A model generated the notes under the pieces. It worked only from the letters and a program-made list of their open reading frames with translations, did not search any database and was not told the DNA's origin. From Coraliomargarita algicola (GTDB taxonomy: Bacteria; Verrucomicrobiota; Verrucomicrobiia; Opitutales; Coraliomargaritaceae): DNA of 64,000 nucleotides. The translations under genes and the position numbers were made by a program. Every line of letters begins with the position of its first letter. Within the stretch, counting starts at the first letter, position 1. This document shows, in pieces, positions 56,848 to 64,000 of this stretch. The stretch spans positions 3,685,001-3,749,000 of the forward strand of contig NZ_CP138858.1 of NCBI RefSeq assembly GCF_033878955.1, written 5' to 3'.

Positions 56848-56971
56848 TCGTTAGTAGGAGCGACGCGCTTCAGCCGTCGTTAGTGGGAGTGACGCGCTTC
56901 AGCCGTAGTCAGTGGGTCGTTCTTCAAAAGCCATGCCTACGCGGCGACGGCTAAAGCTCGTCGTTCCTGTC
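56835..56971. repeat. Direct and inverted repeats around the MFS stop codon
   Basis: Three direct units begin with CGACGCGCTTTAG or CGACGCGCTTCAG / TGACGCGCTTCAG at 56835, 56861 and 56890 (26-29 base period). An inverted unit (ACGGCTAAAGCTCGTCGT, 56947-56964) follows. The first unit carries the MFS stop codon. No spacers of CRISPR type are present. It is most likely a dispersed REP-like palindrome array. Confidence 0.55.
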
Positions 56972-56980
56972 GCCTTCTCG

Positions 56981-57310
56981 TTACGCTTCGTCGCGTAACC
57001 ATGGGCGGCTGTTGACTTGCTGGATCTTGCCGCGGGAGAGCTCTAGCCACATTTCGAGAGCTTGATTTCGGGTGATGCCACTCATGAAGCGCGGCGCGTC
57101 ATCCACTTCGTCGAGATTTTCAAAAGTCACAACTCCGCTGGGATAGACCGAAAGCGACCATCCGCTGTGATCGTGTATGAGTGACACATCAGGATGCTCG
57201 GCTTCATCCGCATCGCGTGCGTCCAGGCTGTCGAGCAGCTCGCGCATTTTATCGATACTTGGATTCAGCTCAGATATGCCGTCGGCGTCTGTTGTATGAT
57301 AGAGTTCCAT
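56981..57310 (-). CDS. Small hypothetical protein
   Basis: A 109-residue protein, unrecognised. SLIHDHSGWSLSVYPSGVVTFENLDE looks like a short beta meander (core HSGWSLSVYPSGVVTFENL), followed by MSGITRNQALEMWLELSRGK, a helix. The acidic N-terminus is helical. It lies 22 bases upstream of argA's end on the same strand and follows it in transcription. It may be an ordinary cytoplasmic protein. Confidence 0.5.
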   Translation of the reverse strand: MELYHTTDADGISELNPSIDKMRELLDSLDARDADEAEHPDVSLIHDHSGWSLSVYPSGVVTFENLDEVDDAPRFMSGITRNQALEMWLELSRGKIQQVNSRPWLRDEA

Positions 57311-57331
57311 TTGAGTGTATTTGCCTAATAA

Positions 57332-58639
57332 CTACAAATCGAGATAGAGCACTTTGGAGTTTCGGCCATTTTTTGTGTAATCCTCCCGCCGTTCGTCGGG
57401 GAGATCAGTCAGGTCGCCTTCGGTGAATGCACAGACCTTGGAAAAGAACTTGTTTGCTTGAGTTGTCATCGCGATCACACGTTTGGCGCCGCGTGCTTTA
57501 GCTTCGGCACAGGCAAATTCGACCATCTTACGGCCTACGCCTTTGTTCTGGTAGAAGGGTTGCACATAAACGCTGCCGACTTCGATGACGTCGCCGCCGT
57601 CGTAGCTCTTTAAATTGACGCAACCGACGATGCTGCCGTCGATTTCATACACTAGGTAGCTGTGGATGGAGGCTTCGATGGACTCCAGTGAGCGTTCACG
57701 TAGGCTTTCGGAGCGGACGCCGTTGCGCGTGATGTTAAAGATCGAGTGCGCGTCGGCTTCGACGGCACGGCGAATGGATTGATACTCGTTGCTGTAAACC
57801 ATGGTGCCGATGCCCACTTTGTCGAATATCTCGTTGAGCAGCGCGCCGAAGAGGCGGCCGTCGAGGATGTGCGCCCGTGGGGTGCCGGCATTGATGGCCT
57901 TGACGGCGTGTTGCACCTTGCTGCGTAGGCGCTCGGGAATTTTCTCGGCAGCGGTTTCGAGTAGCGTTTCGAGATCGGCGACCGGGAGATTCGTCAAGGG
58001 CTTCTCGTCGATTTTGAGCCCTTCTTGAGTCGTCATGTAGATCAGCTTCGAGGCACTGAGCTTGGAGGCGAGCTCGGAGGCCAGCAAGTCGGAGTTGATC
58101 CGTAGCGGAGTGCCGTCGCGGCTGAAGGCGATCGGGGTGATGACGGGAATCGTGTCGGCATCCAATAGCTTGTTAAATAAGACCACGTCGAGTTTGTCGA
58201 CCGCGCCGCTGTTAAGTTGGTCGACGCCTTTAACGATGCCAATCTCCTTGCTCCTTACGCCGTTGCAAGTGGCGCAGCGCAAGCCGTTGCGAGTGAGCCC
58301 CTGTATGACTTGCAGGCTGACGATGGCGGCGGCTTCAGTCGCGAGCTCCAGTGTGGCGGTGTCGGTCTTGAGCTCGCCATGTGGGTCGCTGATCGCGGTG
58401 TGTTTTTGGCTGGCGAGCGCTTTGAGCTGTTCGCCGATGCCATGTACGAGCACCACCTTGATGTTGAGCGAGCGGAGCACTGCGATGTCGAGCAACACAT
58501 TCTGGAAGTTTTCATGCGCGACTAGACTGCCGTCCAGTGCTAGCACGAAGACGTGATCGCGAAACATGGGTACGTATTTCAGGATTCCACGCAAATCGGT
58601 GGGCTTAATGGTGTTCTCGTGAGTATCCGTGGTGTTCAT
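57332..58639 (-). CDS. argA: N-acetylglutamate synthase
   Basis: A 435-residue protein from the ATG giving MNTTDTHENT. Residues ~25-280 form an amino-acid kinase-type domain (VVLVHGIGEQLK, TPIAFSRDGTPLRINSD). Residues ~295-435 are a GNAT domain (VGSVYVQPFYQNKGVGRKMVEFA), the catalytic part. This is the bifunctional fold of the classical ArgA, the first step of arginine synthesis, of normal length (~443). The kinase-like domain probably binds arginine as feedback inhibitor. It is divergent from the recombinase gene. Confidence 0.9.
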   Translation of the reverse strand: MNTTDTHENTIKPTDLRGILKYVPMFRDHVFVLALDGSLVAHENFQNVLLDIAVLRSLNIKVVLVHGIGEQLKALASQKHTAISDPHGELKTDTATLELATEAAAIVSLQVIQGLTRNGLRCATCNGVRSKEIGIVKGVDQLNSGAVDKLDVVLFNKLLDADTIPVITPIAFSRDGTPLRINSDLLASELASKLSASKLIYMTTQEGLKIDEKPLTNLPVADLETLLETAAEKIPERLRSKVQHAVKAINAGTPRAHILDGRLFGALLNEIFDKVGIGTMVYSNEYQSIRRAVEADAHSIFNITRNGVRSESLRERSLESIEASIHSYLVYEIDGSIVGCVNLKSYDGGDVIEVGSVYVQPFYQNKGVGRKMVEFACAEAKARGAKRVIAMTTQANKFFSKVCAFTEGDLTDLPDERREDYTKNGRNSKVLYLDL

Positions 58640-58703
58640 TGAATGGGGGCGATTGTGAGCAAGCTCTATGAGCTTGCAAGGCACATGTTTTGAAGTTGAT
58701 CGT

Positions 58704-58777
58704 GTAGGGGCTTCACTAGTGAAGACCGCCGAAGCTCAGAGCCGAACTGCTGCGGTCTTCATCACTGAGGCCCCTAC
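58704..58777. repeat. Long hairpin directly before the recombinase gene
   Basis: GTAGGGGC (58704-58711) pairs with GCCCCTAC (58770-58777), and GTGAAGACCGC with GCGGTCTTCA inside it; the loop is ~22 bases. The right arm ends two bases before the ATG of the recombinase, so in its mRNA the start codon lies at the foot of a stem. It shares the GCCCCTAC end with the element at 13061-13089. Confidence 0.55.
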
Positions 58778-58779
58778 GC

Positions 58780-59709
58780 ATGAGTAAAGACCTCTTAGAT
58801 CAAATCCCCGTCGCCTTCACAGAACCGCTTGAGAGCTTTTTGGCGTGGTTAGAGTTGGAGCGTGGACTTTCGGCAAATACCTTGTCGGCCTACACGAGAG
58901 ATCTGGTGCAGTGTGTAGAGTTTTTGGTAGAGGCGGGCGTGGCGGATTGGCAGCAAGTGGCGTCTGCCGATGTGGCGGCATGGACAGCGAGTTTGAGTCG
59001 GGCCGGTTTTGCGCGTAGTAGTCAGGCGCGAAAGCTTTCGGCCTTGCGGATGCTGGCGAAGCATCTGGTGCGTGAGAATGTGCGCAAGGATGATGTGACC
59101 GAATTGCTTGGCTCGCCTAAGCTCTCGCGTGACTTGCCGGATGTGCTGACGCGGGAGGAAGTCGAGCGCCTGCTGAATGCGCCCTCGGCTGTGAGCCCGC
59201 ATGGTTTGCGCGACCGTGCGATTTTGGAGCTTTTCTATAGTAGCGGACTGCGTGTTTCCGAGCTGTGTGGGATATTGTTGCAGAGCATTAATTTGGATGA
59301 AGGCTATGTGCGGGTGTTTGGTAAAGGCTCCAAGGAGCGCATCGCGCCCATTGGCAGTGCGGCAGTTCAGGCGGTGCGAGACTATTTGGTGGGCGGGCGA
59401 CCGCACCTAGTAAAAGCGCGCACCGGAAGTGAGGTGTTTCTGAGTCAACAGGGCCGAGCCATTTCGCGAAAAATGGTCTGGGTGTTGGTTAAGGAGCACG
59501 CAAAGCGGGCAGGCATTAAGAAGCCGATCAAGCCGCACTTGTTACGGCATTCTTTTGCGACACATTTGCTGGAAGGGGGAGCTGACTTGCGTGTGATTCA
59601 AGAAATGCTTGGGCATGCGGATATATCGACCACCCAGATCTACACTTCGGTGCAATCGCAGCGACTGGTCGATGAGCATGCGCTCTATCATCCACGTGCG
59701 AAAAAGTAA
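58780..59709 (+). CDS. xerD: Tyrosine recombinase XerC/XerD-like
   Basis: A 309-residue protein. The SAM-like N-terminal core-binding domain (FLAWLELERGLSANTLSAYTRDL) is followed by a catalytic domain with R in YSSGLRVSEL, H-x-x-R in PHLLRHSFATHLLEGGADL, H in MLGHADISTTQIY, and the Tyr nucleophile in IYTSV. It resolves chromosome dimers at dif with a partner; XerC versus XerD cannot be decided by eye, and the symbol is provisional. Confidence 0.85.
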   Translation: MSKDLLDQIPVAFTEPLESFLAWLELERGLSANTLSAYTRDLVQCVEFLVEAGVADWQQVASADVAAWTASLSRAGFARSSQARKLSALRMLAKHLVRENVRKDDVTELLGSPKLSRDLPDVLTREEVERLLNAPSAVSPHGLRDRAILELFYSSGLRVSELCGILLQSINLDEGYVRVFGKGSKERIAPIGSAAVQAVRDYLVGGRPHLVKARTGSEVFLSQQGRAISRKMVWVLVKEHAKRAGIKKPIKPHLLRHSFATHLLEGGADLRVIQEMLGHADISTTQIYTSVQSQRLVDEHALYHPRAKK

Positions 59710-59724
59710 ATCGCTAAGCGGTGC

Positions 59725-60111
59725 TCACAGCAGGTAGGGGAGGCCGAAGAGGAGGAAAAGGAAAAGAGCTGTGGCGAAGGCGAAGATTAAGAGGCAGCCG
59801 ATTTTGGCGCGTTGGATTTCGCTCTGTGTTTTGGGCTTGTAGCTGCTCTCTATGTCGAGGGCCGGGGGGGCGAGTTCTGCGTCGTTGGGTTGCCGGGGCT
59901 CAGTTGTGGGCTCAGTTGTGGGCTCTGACTGTGTGCTCGTTGTGGCGGGTGGCGGGCTACTTGCTGGTGGGGGCGACTGTTTTTTTGAGGGCTCCGGGCT
60001 TGGCTCGCCCTCTGTGGTGGGGCTGAGCTCCGCAATTTTTGCGTTGAGCCAGTCCAGGTGCTTCTGGAGTTGTTCGCGCTGTTGTTTGAGCTCTTCGAGT
60101 GTTATGGCCAT
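59725..60111 (-). CDS. Hypothetical protein with coiled coil and C-terminal membrane helix
   Basis: A 128-residue protein. Residues ~4-30 (LEELKQQREQLQKHLDWLNAKIAEL) are a coiled coil, then a Pro/Ser/Thr/Gln-rich linker (~35-85) and a C-terminal membrane helix (IGCLLIFAFATALFLFLLFGLPYLL). It is probably a tail-anchored membrane protein. I do not recognise a family. It ends 16 bases from the recombinase stop (convergent). Confidence 0.55.
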   Translation of the reverse strand: MAITLEELKQQREQLQKHLDWLNAKIAELSPTTEGEPSPEPSKKQSPPPASSPPPATTSTQSEPTTEPTTEPRQPNDAELAPPALDIESSYKPKTQSEIQRAKIGCLLIFAFATALFLFLLFGLPYLL

Positions 60112-60217
60112 CGGATTTGCGTCGGACGTTTAGGATGCTCGCCGAGAGCGGGCGGGTCGAACTCTTTTTTAAGCTAAAGCCCATGGGTGGGTCTTGGGGC
60201 TGCTACGAGCTATAACA

Positions 60218-60252
60218 AAAAATCCCGCACCTGATGCAGGTGCGGGATTTTT
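60218..60252 (-). terminator. Rho-independent terminator after rpmA (bidirectional)
   Basis: A perfect 16-pair stem, AAAAATCCCGCACCTG and its complement (60218-60233, 60237-60252), with a three-base loop and A/T runs on both sides. It ends the rplU-rpmA transcript reading leftward and could also stop rightward transcription. Confidence 0.9.
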
Positions 60253-60272
60253 GAAAATGCTGTGTGTGCGTC

Positions 60273-60527
60273 TTAAGCGACAGCTTCTTCGACTACATTG
60301 ATGGTGCGGTGAAGCTTGTCAAAAGCAACACGACCGTCTTTGAGGGCGAAGAGGGTGTGATCGCGGCCCATTCCGACATTTGCGCCGGGGTGGAAGCGTG
60401 TGCCACGCTGGCGGATGATGATGTTGCCCGCAACGACGACTTCGCCGCCGAATTTTTTAACGCCGAGGCGCTTTGCGTTGCTGTCGCGACCGTTACGTGA
60501 AGTTCCTTGTCCTTTTTTATGTGACAT
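60273..60527 (-). CDS. rpmA: 50S ribosomal protein L27
   Basis: An 84-residue protein: MSHKKGQGTSRNGRDSN, then GNIIIRQRGTRFHPG, with no cleavable N-terminal extension. It lies at the peptidyl-transferase centre of the ribosome. It is 28 bases downstream of rplU, in the standard rplU-rpmA order. Confidence 0.97.
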   Translation of the reverse strand: MSHKKGQGTSRNGRDSNAKRLGVKKFGGEVVVAGNIIIRQRGTRFHPGANVGMGRDHTLFALKDGRVAFDKLHRTINVVEEAVA

Positions 60528-60555
60528 CGTTCAGTATCTCCTGAGTGGTTGAAAA

Positions 60556-60870
60556 TTATCCGTTGATGGATTCGACTTTGATAACAGAAAGGTGCTGACG
60601 GTGACCGCGGCGCTTTTTGTAGCCTTGGCGACGCTTCTTTTTGAAGACGACGACCTTCTTGTCCTTTTTGTTTTCGAGAATGGTTACCTTGACGGATGCT
60701 CCTTCGATAAGAGGAGCGCCGAAGCGTGCGTCTGCACCTTCACCGATCATGAGGACTTCGTTGATGTCAACAGAGTCGCCTGCTTCCGTTCCTGGGAAGG
60801 AGTTTACTTTGAGGACATCGCCTTCTGTTACGGTGAATTGGCGACCTTGTGTTTTGATAGTGGCTTTCAT
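60556..60870 (-). CDS. rplU: 50S ribosomal protein L21
   Basis: A 104-residue protein from the ATG giving MKATIKTQGRQF; a longer in-frame reading exists but has no family match. KRRQGYKKRRGHRQHLS near the end is the L21 signature. It binds 23S rRNA. It is the first gene of the rplU-rpmA operon. Confidence 0.96.
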   Translation of the reverse strand: MKATIKTQGRQFTVTEGDVLKVNSFPGTEAGDSVDINEVLMIGEGADARFGAPLIEGASVKVTILENKKDKKVVVFKKKRRQGYKKRRGHRQHLSVIKVESING

Positions 60871-60938
60871 GGGAAAAGGGGCGAGCAAATCGTGCTGGGC
60901 TACGAAATCAAGACGTTTTTTCGTCTATTTTAGCAAAT

Positions 60939-61757
60939 CTAGTCGATAATGATCTTGGAGGGGTCGTAATCGACTTGTGGATAGCTCAGTCGCATATCCT
61001 CCAAGCAGCTCACAACGATGCGTGCCACGAGTAGGTTGCGCGCCCATTTTTTGTTGGCTGGTATGATAAACCAGGGCGCGTGCGGGGTGCTGGTCTTGGC
61101 AAAGACTTCTTCGTAGGCGGCGACGTATTCCCCCCATCTGCTGCGAGCCACGAGATCGGATTGGTCGAATTTCCAGTTTTTGGCTGGAGTGTCGAGGCGC
61201 TCTTGCAGGCGTTGCTTTTGGGTGTCGCGATCGATATGGAGAAAGAATTTGAGAATGACGGTATCTTCGTCTGCGAGTAGTTGTTCGAAGTCGTTGATAT
61301 GGCGGTAGCGCTTTCTCCAGACACTCTCGGGCTTGAGTTTGTTGACGCGCACGGCCAATACGTCTTCGTAGTGGCTACGGTCGAAAATCATAATTTCGCC
61401 TTTTGCGGGTGCGCGCTTGTGCACGCGCCATAGATAGTCGTGTGCGAGCTCCCGAGAGGAGGGCTTTTCAAAGCTAGCGACGTGGACGCCCTGCGGATTG
61501 ACGCCGCGAAATACGTGACGAATGGTGCCGTTCTTGCCACTGGTATCCATTCCCTGGAGCACGAAGAGCAGTTTTTTGCGGCGATCGACGAAGAAGCGTT
61601 GCTGTAGCTCAGACAGGCGTAAGTGCAGGGCGCTTAGCTCTTTTTTAGCTTCGCTCTTGCTGCTGGGCAGATCGTTCCATGGATCTGAAGACACTTTTGA
61701 TATCTCATGGTTTTGAGTTTTGGTGATGCGGTAGGCGTCGAAGTCGCTAAGTTTCAT
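60939..61757 (-). CDS. ppk2: Polyphosphate kinase 2 family
   Basis: A 272-residue protein. VLQGMDTSGKNGTIRHV is Walker A of PPK2, FDRSHYEDVLAVRV is Walker B with catalytic Asp, and the lid region KRYRHINDFEQLL follows. PPK2 enzymes use polyphosphate to phosphorylate nucleoside mono- or diphosphates. It is a single-domain class I/III-type protein; the subclass cannot be set by eye. Confidence 0.9.
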   Translation of the reverse strand: MKLSDFDAYRITKTQNHEISKVSSDPWNDLPSSKSEAKKELSALHLRLSELQQRFFVDRRKKLLFVLQGMDTSGKNGTIRHVFRGVNPQGVHVASFEKPSSRELAHDYLWRVHKRAPAKGEIMIFDRSHYEDVLAVRVNKLKPESVWRKRYRHINDFEQLLADEDTVILKFFLHIDRDTQKQRLQERLDTPAKNWKFDQSDLVARSRWGEYVAAYEEVFAKTSTPHAPWFIIPANKKWARNLLVARIVVSCLEDMRLSYPQVDYDPSKIIID

Positions 61758-61801
61758 TGTTGGCTAGTGAGTGTTGCTTGGTCGTTAAGGTCAATGGTGG
61801 A

Positions 61802-62965
61802 TCATTTGCGTACGTAAACCATTACGATTTCGCCGTCGCGTGAGTAGAGCAGGCCTTTAAACTCACGGCCTGGCTCGCGGTAATAGTTGATAAAGGAATC
61901 GTAGAATTCGTCTGGGATATAGGCGGTGATTGTGCCGCCGCTTTCGCCTTGGTAGGCGGTTTCAAGGATGACGGATCGAAAGGTCTCGGGACTCGCGGTG
62001 TCGCTGGGGCGCACCGAGGCGATGTGCACGGTGACTTCTGTGTCGAGGTATTGATCGATATCGGCCGTGTAGAATTCGACAGTGAAAGCGGGTGGGGGGG
62101 GATCTTCGGTGATGATCATGTGGCTGAAGCCAGCCAAGGTATTGGCAGTGATGCCGGGAATCTGCACCAGCGACTCGATGCTCTGGATGGGGCGGGCAGC
62201 CATGATCCGGGCGGCGTAGGCTTTCCCGATGCCGGGTAGTTCCTGAAGTTCTTCACTGGTGGCGGTGTTGATATTAATGCGATCTTTGAGTGGCAGGCCA
62301 CCCAGACTTGGGCCACTGCCTGCGGAAAACTCGGTGCCTGCATCTGCTTCGCTGCTGCTATGGAGTGCTTCCAGGCCGGACATTTGCATGGAGCCGGTGG
62401 CGAGTGCCCAGATGCCATCCTCTTCGCGTTGTGCCTCTCGTTCGTTGTTTTTTAGGCGACTGAGAAAGGTGCGGGGGGTGAGGCCGCCGGGCCAGCGATC
62501 TTTGGTGGGCATGCCGTAGAGGCGTGCCAAGCCTGCTCGAATGAGCTCGAGCGAGAGATCCTTATCACCTTTTTGCACCAGTGCGTAATAGCGCTTGTTG
62601 CGACTGCTTCCGCGGGCGTCCTCCCATTTGGTGATGACGGTAAATTCGCCCCTCAGGAAATTCTTGGTGAAGGTGCTGGCCAACTTACCAGTCTCGGTCA
62701 CGGATTCTTCGGGAATGGAAAAGTAGCGAGCTTGCGCGCGCACCCGATCGATATAAGTTTCGGAAGTCTCGGGAGCGTCTACGTAGTAGAGGCGGAAGGT
62801 GTATTGCTCATCGCCGTATTTAACTAGAAAACTGTCGCCGTCGTTAAAGGGTGCACTGACGAGCCGGCAGCCCCCCAGCACCTCCCAGGTACCTTCGACT
62901 TGATCCGCTGCTCGCGTGGTGAGAACCAGCGAGAAAATACATAGCAGTGTAATGAGCATCCGCAT
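61802..62965 (-). CDS. Secreted thermonuclease-like protein with HhH domain
   Basis: A 387-residue protein with a signal peptide (MRMLITLLCIFSLVLTTRA). The nuclease-like part (~25-180) has GDSFLVKYG, RLYYVDAPE (metal site) and LARLYGMPTK of the SNase fold. After a linker, DRININTATSEELQELPGIGKAYAARI is a ComEA-type helix-hairpin-helix that binds DNA. The C-terminal ~100 residues resemble an OB-like beta domain. Such fusions are thought to act on extracellular DNA or in DNA uptake. Confidence 0.78.
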   Translation of the reverse strand: MRMLITLLCIFSLVLTTRAADQVEGTWEVLGGCRLVSAPFNDGDSFLVKYGDEQYTFRLYYVDAPETSETYIDRVRAQARYFSIPEESVTETGKLASTFTKNFLRGEFTVITKWEDARGSSRNKRYYALVQKGDKDLSLELIRAGLARLYGMPTKDRWPGGLTPRTFLSRLKNNEREAQREEDGIWALATGSMQMSGLEALHSSSEADAGTEFSAGSGPSLGGLPLKDRININTATSEELQELPGIGKAYAARIMAARPIQSIESLVQIPGITANTLAGFSHMIITEDPPPPAFTVEFYTADIDQYLDTEVTVHIASVRPSDTASPETFRSVILETAYQGESGGTITAYIPDEFYDSFINYYREPGREFKGLLYSRDGEIVMVYVRK

Positions 62966-63072
62966 TCAGGGTGTTCTAAAGCGCTGAGGCGGGCTGGCAA
63001 GGCTGGGATTGTATCAGTTTTAATTTAGGTGGGCTTGCTATCGATCCGCTCAGGCGACTGTATTTCTATCCT

Positions 63073-63732
63073 ATGTCGAATGAACTCACTTTAATTCAGC
63101 TGCGCAGGGCACTGGCTGACATTGCGCCATCTGCTTGCGCTTTTGAGCTGGCACTCGTGGGCGATCATTTGGAGGCACTTTCGGAGGCTGAACGGCTGTG
63201 GGTGAACGACTGGGGGGTGCATCGGCAGTGTGAGTTTTCGACGGGGCGCCGTTGTGCGCGAGATGTGCTGTCGGCACTCGAGGTGGACACGGGCGATTTA
63301 TTGCCGGATGCCGACGGTATTCCGCAATGGCCCGAGGGGGTGGTTGGCTGTATTTCGCACAGTCGGGGGCTTGCGATGGCGATCGCGTCGCGAGGGGGCG
63401 CTCCGTTTGTTCTGGGGTTGGACCTTGAAAAGACGAATCGACTGAGTGAGGCCGCCATGAAGAAAGTGGTGCATCCGATGGAGGAGAGTTTTGTGAGCGG
63501 TGATCAGGTCAGGGCGAGCGTCCTGTTTAGTTTGAAGGAAGCTTTTTATAAGGCGCAGTTCCCGCATTGGCGCATCCGTGGGAATTTTCAGGATATGGGG
63601 CTGGAGGTCGATCTCGCGTCAGGTGTGGCTAAGGTCTCGCAGCTAGATGTACGCTTTGCTCCGGAGTTGAGGCAGCTGCGGTTTAGTTTTCGCTTGGTCG
63701 ATGACTATGTGGTCAGTCTGTGTTGGAGTTAG
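63073..63732 (+). CDS. 4'-phosphopantetheinyl transferase (EntD/Sfp type)
   Basis: A 219-residue protein. GCISHSRGLA, LGLDLEKTNR (metal-binding Asp/Glu) and FSLKEAFYKAQFP are the three signature blocks of the family. It activates acyl- or peptidyl-carrier proteins by adding the phosphopantetheine arm. No megasynthase is nearby, so the carrier is unknown. Confidence 0.85.
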   Translation: MSNELTLIQLRRALADIAPSACAFELALVGDHLEALSEAERLWVNDWGVHRQCEFSTGRRCARDVLSALEVDTGDLLPDADGIPQWPEGVVGCISHSRGLAMAIASRGGAPFVLGLDLEKTNRLSEAAMKKVVHPMEESFVSGDQVRASVLFSLKEAFYKAQFPHWRIRGNFQDMGLEVDLASGVAKVSQLDVRFAPELRQLRFSFRLVDDYVVSLCWS

Positions 63733-63773
63733 AGGTTGGGAGTTGTAGTGGGCGGCACTGTGGCTGGCTTTGG

Positions 63774-64000
63774 TCACAAAGGAGCGCTTGCGCTTAGCTT
63801 GTTTTGCACCAGCTCCCAGATCTCGTCTTGTAGGGACTGGATGCTTTGGCTGCCGTCGAGCACATGGAAGCGTTGAGGTTCGGCGGCGGCGAGTGCTAGG
63901 TAGCCTTGGCGGACGGCTTGAAAGAACTCGATGGCTTCTTGCTCCATGCGGTCGAGCTGCCCATCGCTGCGCTTGTGCACCCGAGCGAGGCCGATCTCGG
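63774..64000 (-). CDS. tmk: Thymidylate kinase, C-terminal part
   Basis: The frame runs off the right edge, leaving the last ~75 residues: EIGLARVHKRS, then LDRMEQEAIEFFQAVRQGYL and RFHVLDGSQSIQSLQDEIW. These match the C-terminal LID and helices of dTMP kinase (GLxR...E.R.E...FFxRVR.GYL). It makes dTDP from dTMP. Its start is outside the window. Confidence 0.85.
   Translation of the reverse strand, partial: EIGLARVHKRSDGQLDRMEQEAIEFFQAVRQGYLALAAAEPQRFHVLDGSQSIQSLQDEIWELVQNKLSASAPL

Noticed and set aside
56835..56971. Possible CRISPR array
   Set aside because: Only three short imperfect units occur with almost no spacer between them, and one overlaps a coding sequence. No cas genes are nearby.

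Overview
The window is 64 kb of bacterial chromosome, most probably from a marine Verrucomicrobiota of the Opitutia (Coraliomargarita/Puniceicoccaceae-like). This placement is an inference. It rests on two PEP-CTERM proteins plus an exosortase in one window, a GntR/LacI-type chimeric regulator beside a carbohydrate-related gene, frequent GTG/TTG starts with weak Shine-Dalgarno sequences, and short intergenic repeats. Both ends cut through genes: rsmE on the left and tmk on the right. I saw no tRNA, rRNA, CRISPR array or insertion sequence.

Region 1 (1-4.3 kb) holds the end of rsmE, a TraB/GumN protein, an enhancer-binding-protein-like protein with a ruined ATPase site, a small GNAT-like protein and a J-domain-like protein. 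Region 2 (4.3-12.9 kb) is an accessory, defence-type island. It contains decayed dinD and higA genes, a stand-alone AAA ATPase behind two palindromic operator-like sites, a convergent EcsC protein, a HEPN-domain protein and a second higA scar. It ends with a three-gene ubiquitin-like operon (multiubiquitin, DUF6791-ThiF E1, DUF6527) that faces a divergent XRE-ImmA/IrrE regulator. The space between operon and regulator encodes what looks like a small structured RNA with its own promoter and terminator. A degenerate copy of the metH 3' end marks the right edge.

Region 3 (13-28 kb) holds metH with a palindrome just before its start codon, a PEP-CTERM protein, a LuxR regulator, a SWIM-SNF2 helicase, an LpxR-like deacylase, an NhaC antiporter, a histidinol-phosphatase-like PHP protein and a cupin. 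Region 4 (28-37 kb) holds trxB-pdxH-mgtE (mgtE frameshifted), a DEAD helicase, a pilin-like protein, a TPR protein, an ABC exporter and priA. Region 5 (37-47 kb) reads leftward. It has a PAS histidine kinase overlapping a double cyclic-nucleotide-binding protein, a carbonic anhydrase, and a long cluster of HIT-phoH-pgpH-ybeY-ECF sigma-zinc-finger anti-sigma-hslR-methyltransferase.

Region 6 (47-57 kb) holds the exosortase, glgA, a choice-of-anchor-A PEP-CTERM protein, DUF5069, a polysaccharide deacetylase, MscS, a GntR/LacI regulator, a truncated glycosidase-like fragment and an MFS transporter. Region 7 (57-64 kb) is housekeeping: argA, a Xer recombinase, rplU-rpmA, PPK2, a nuclease-HhH protein, a phosphopantetheinyl transferase and tmk.

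The most interesting locus is 9.0-12.8 kb: a compact bacterial ubiquitin-like operon, a protease-linked regulator and a candidate small RNA between them.
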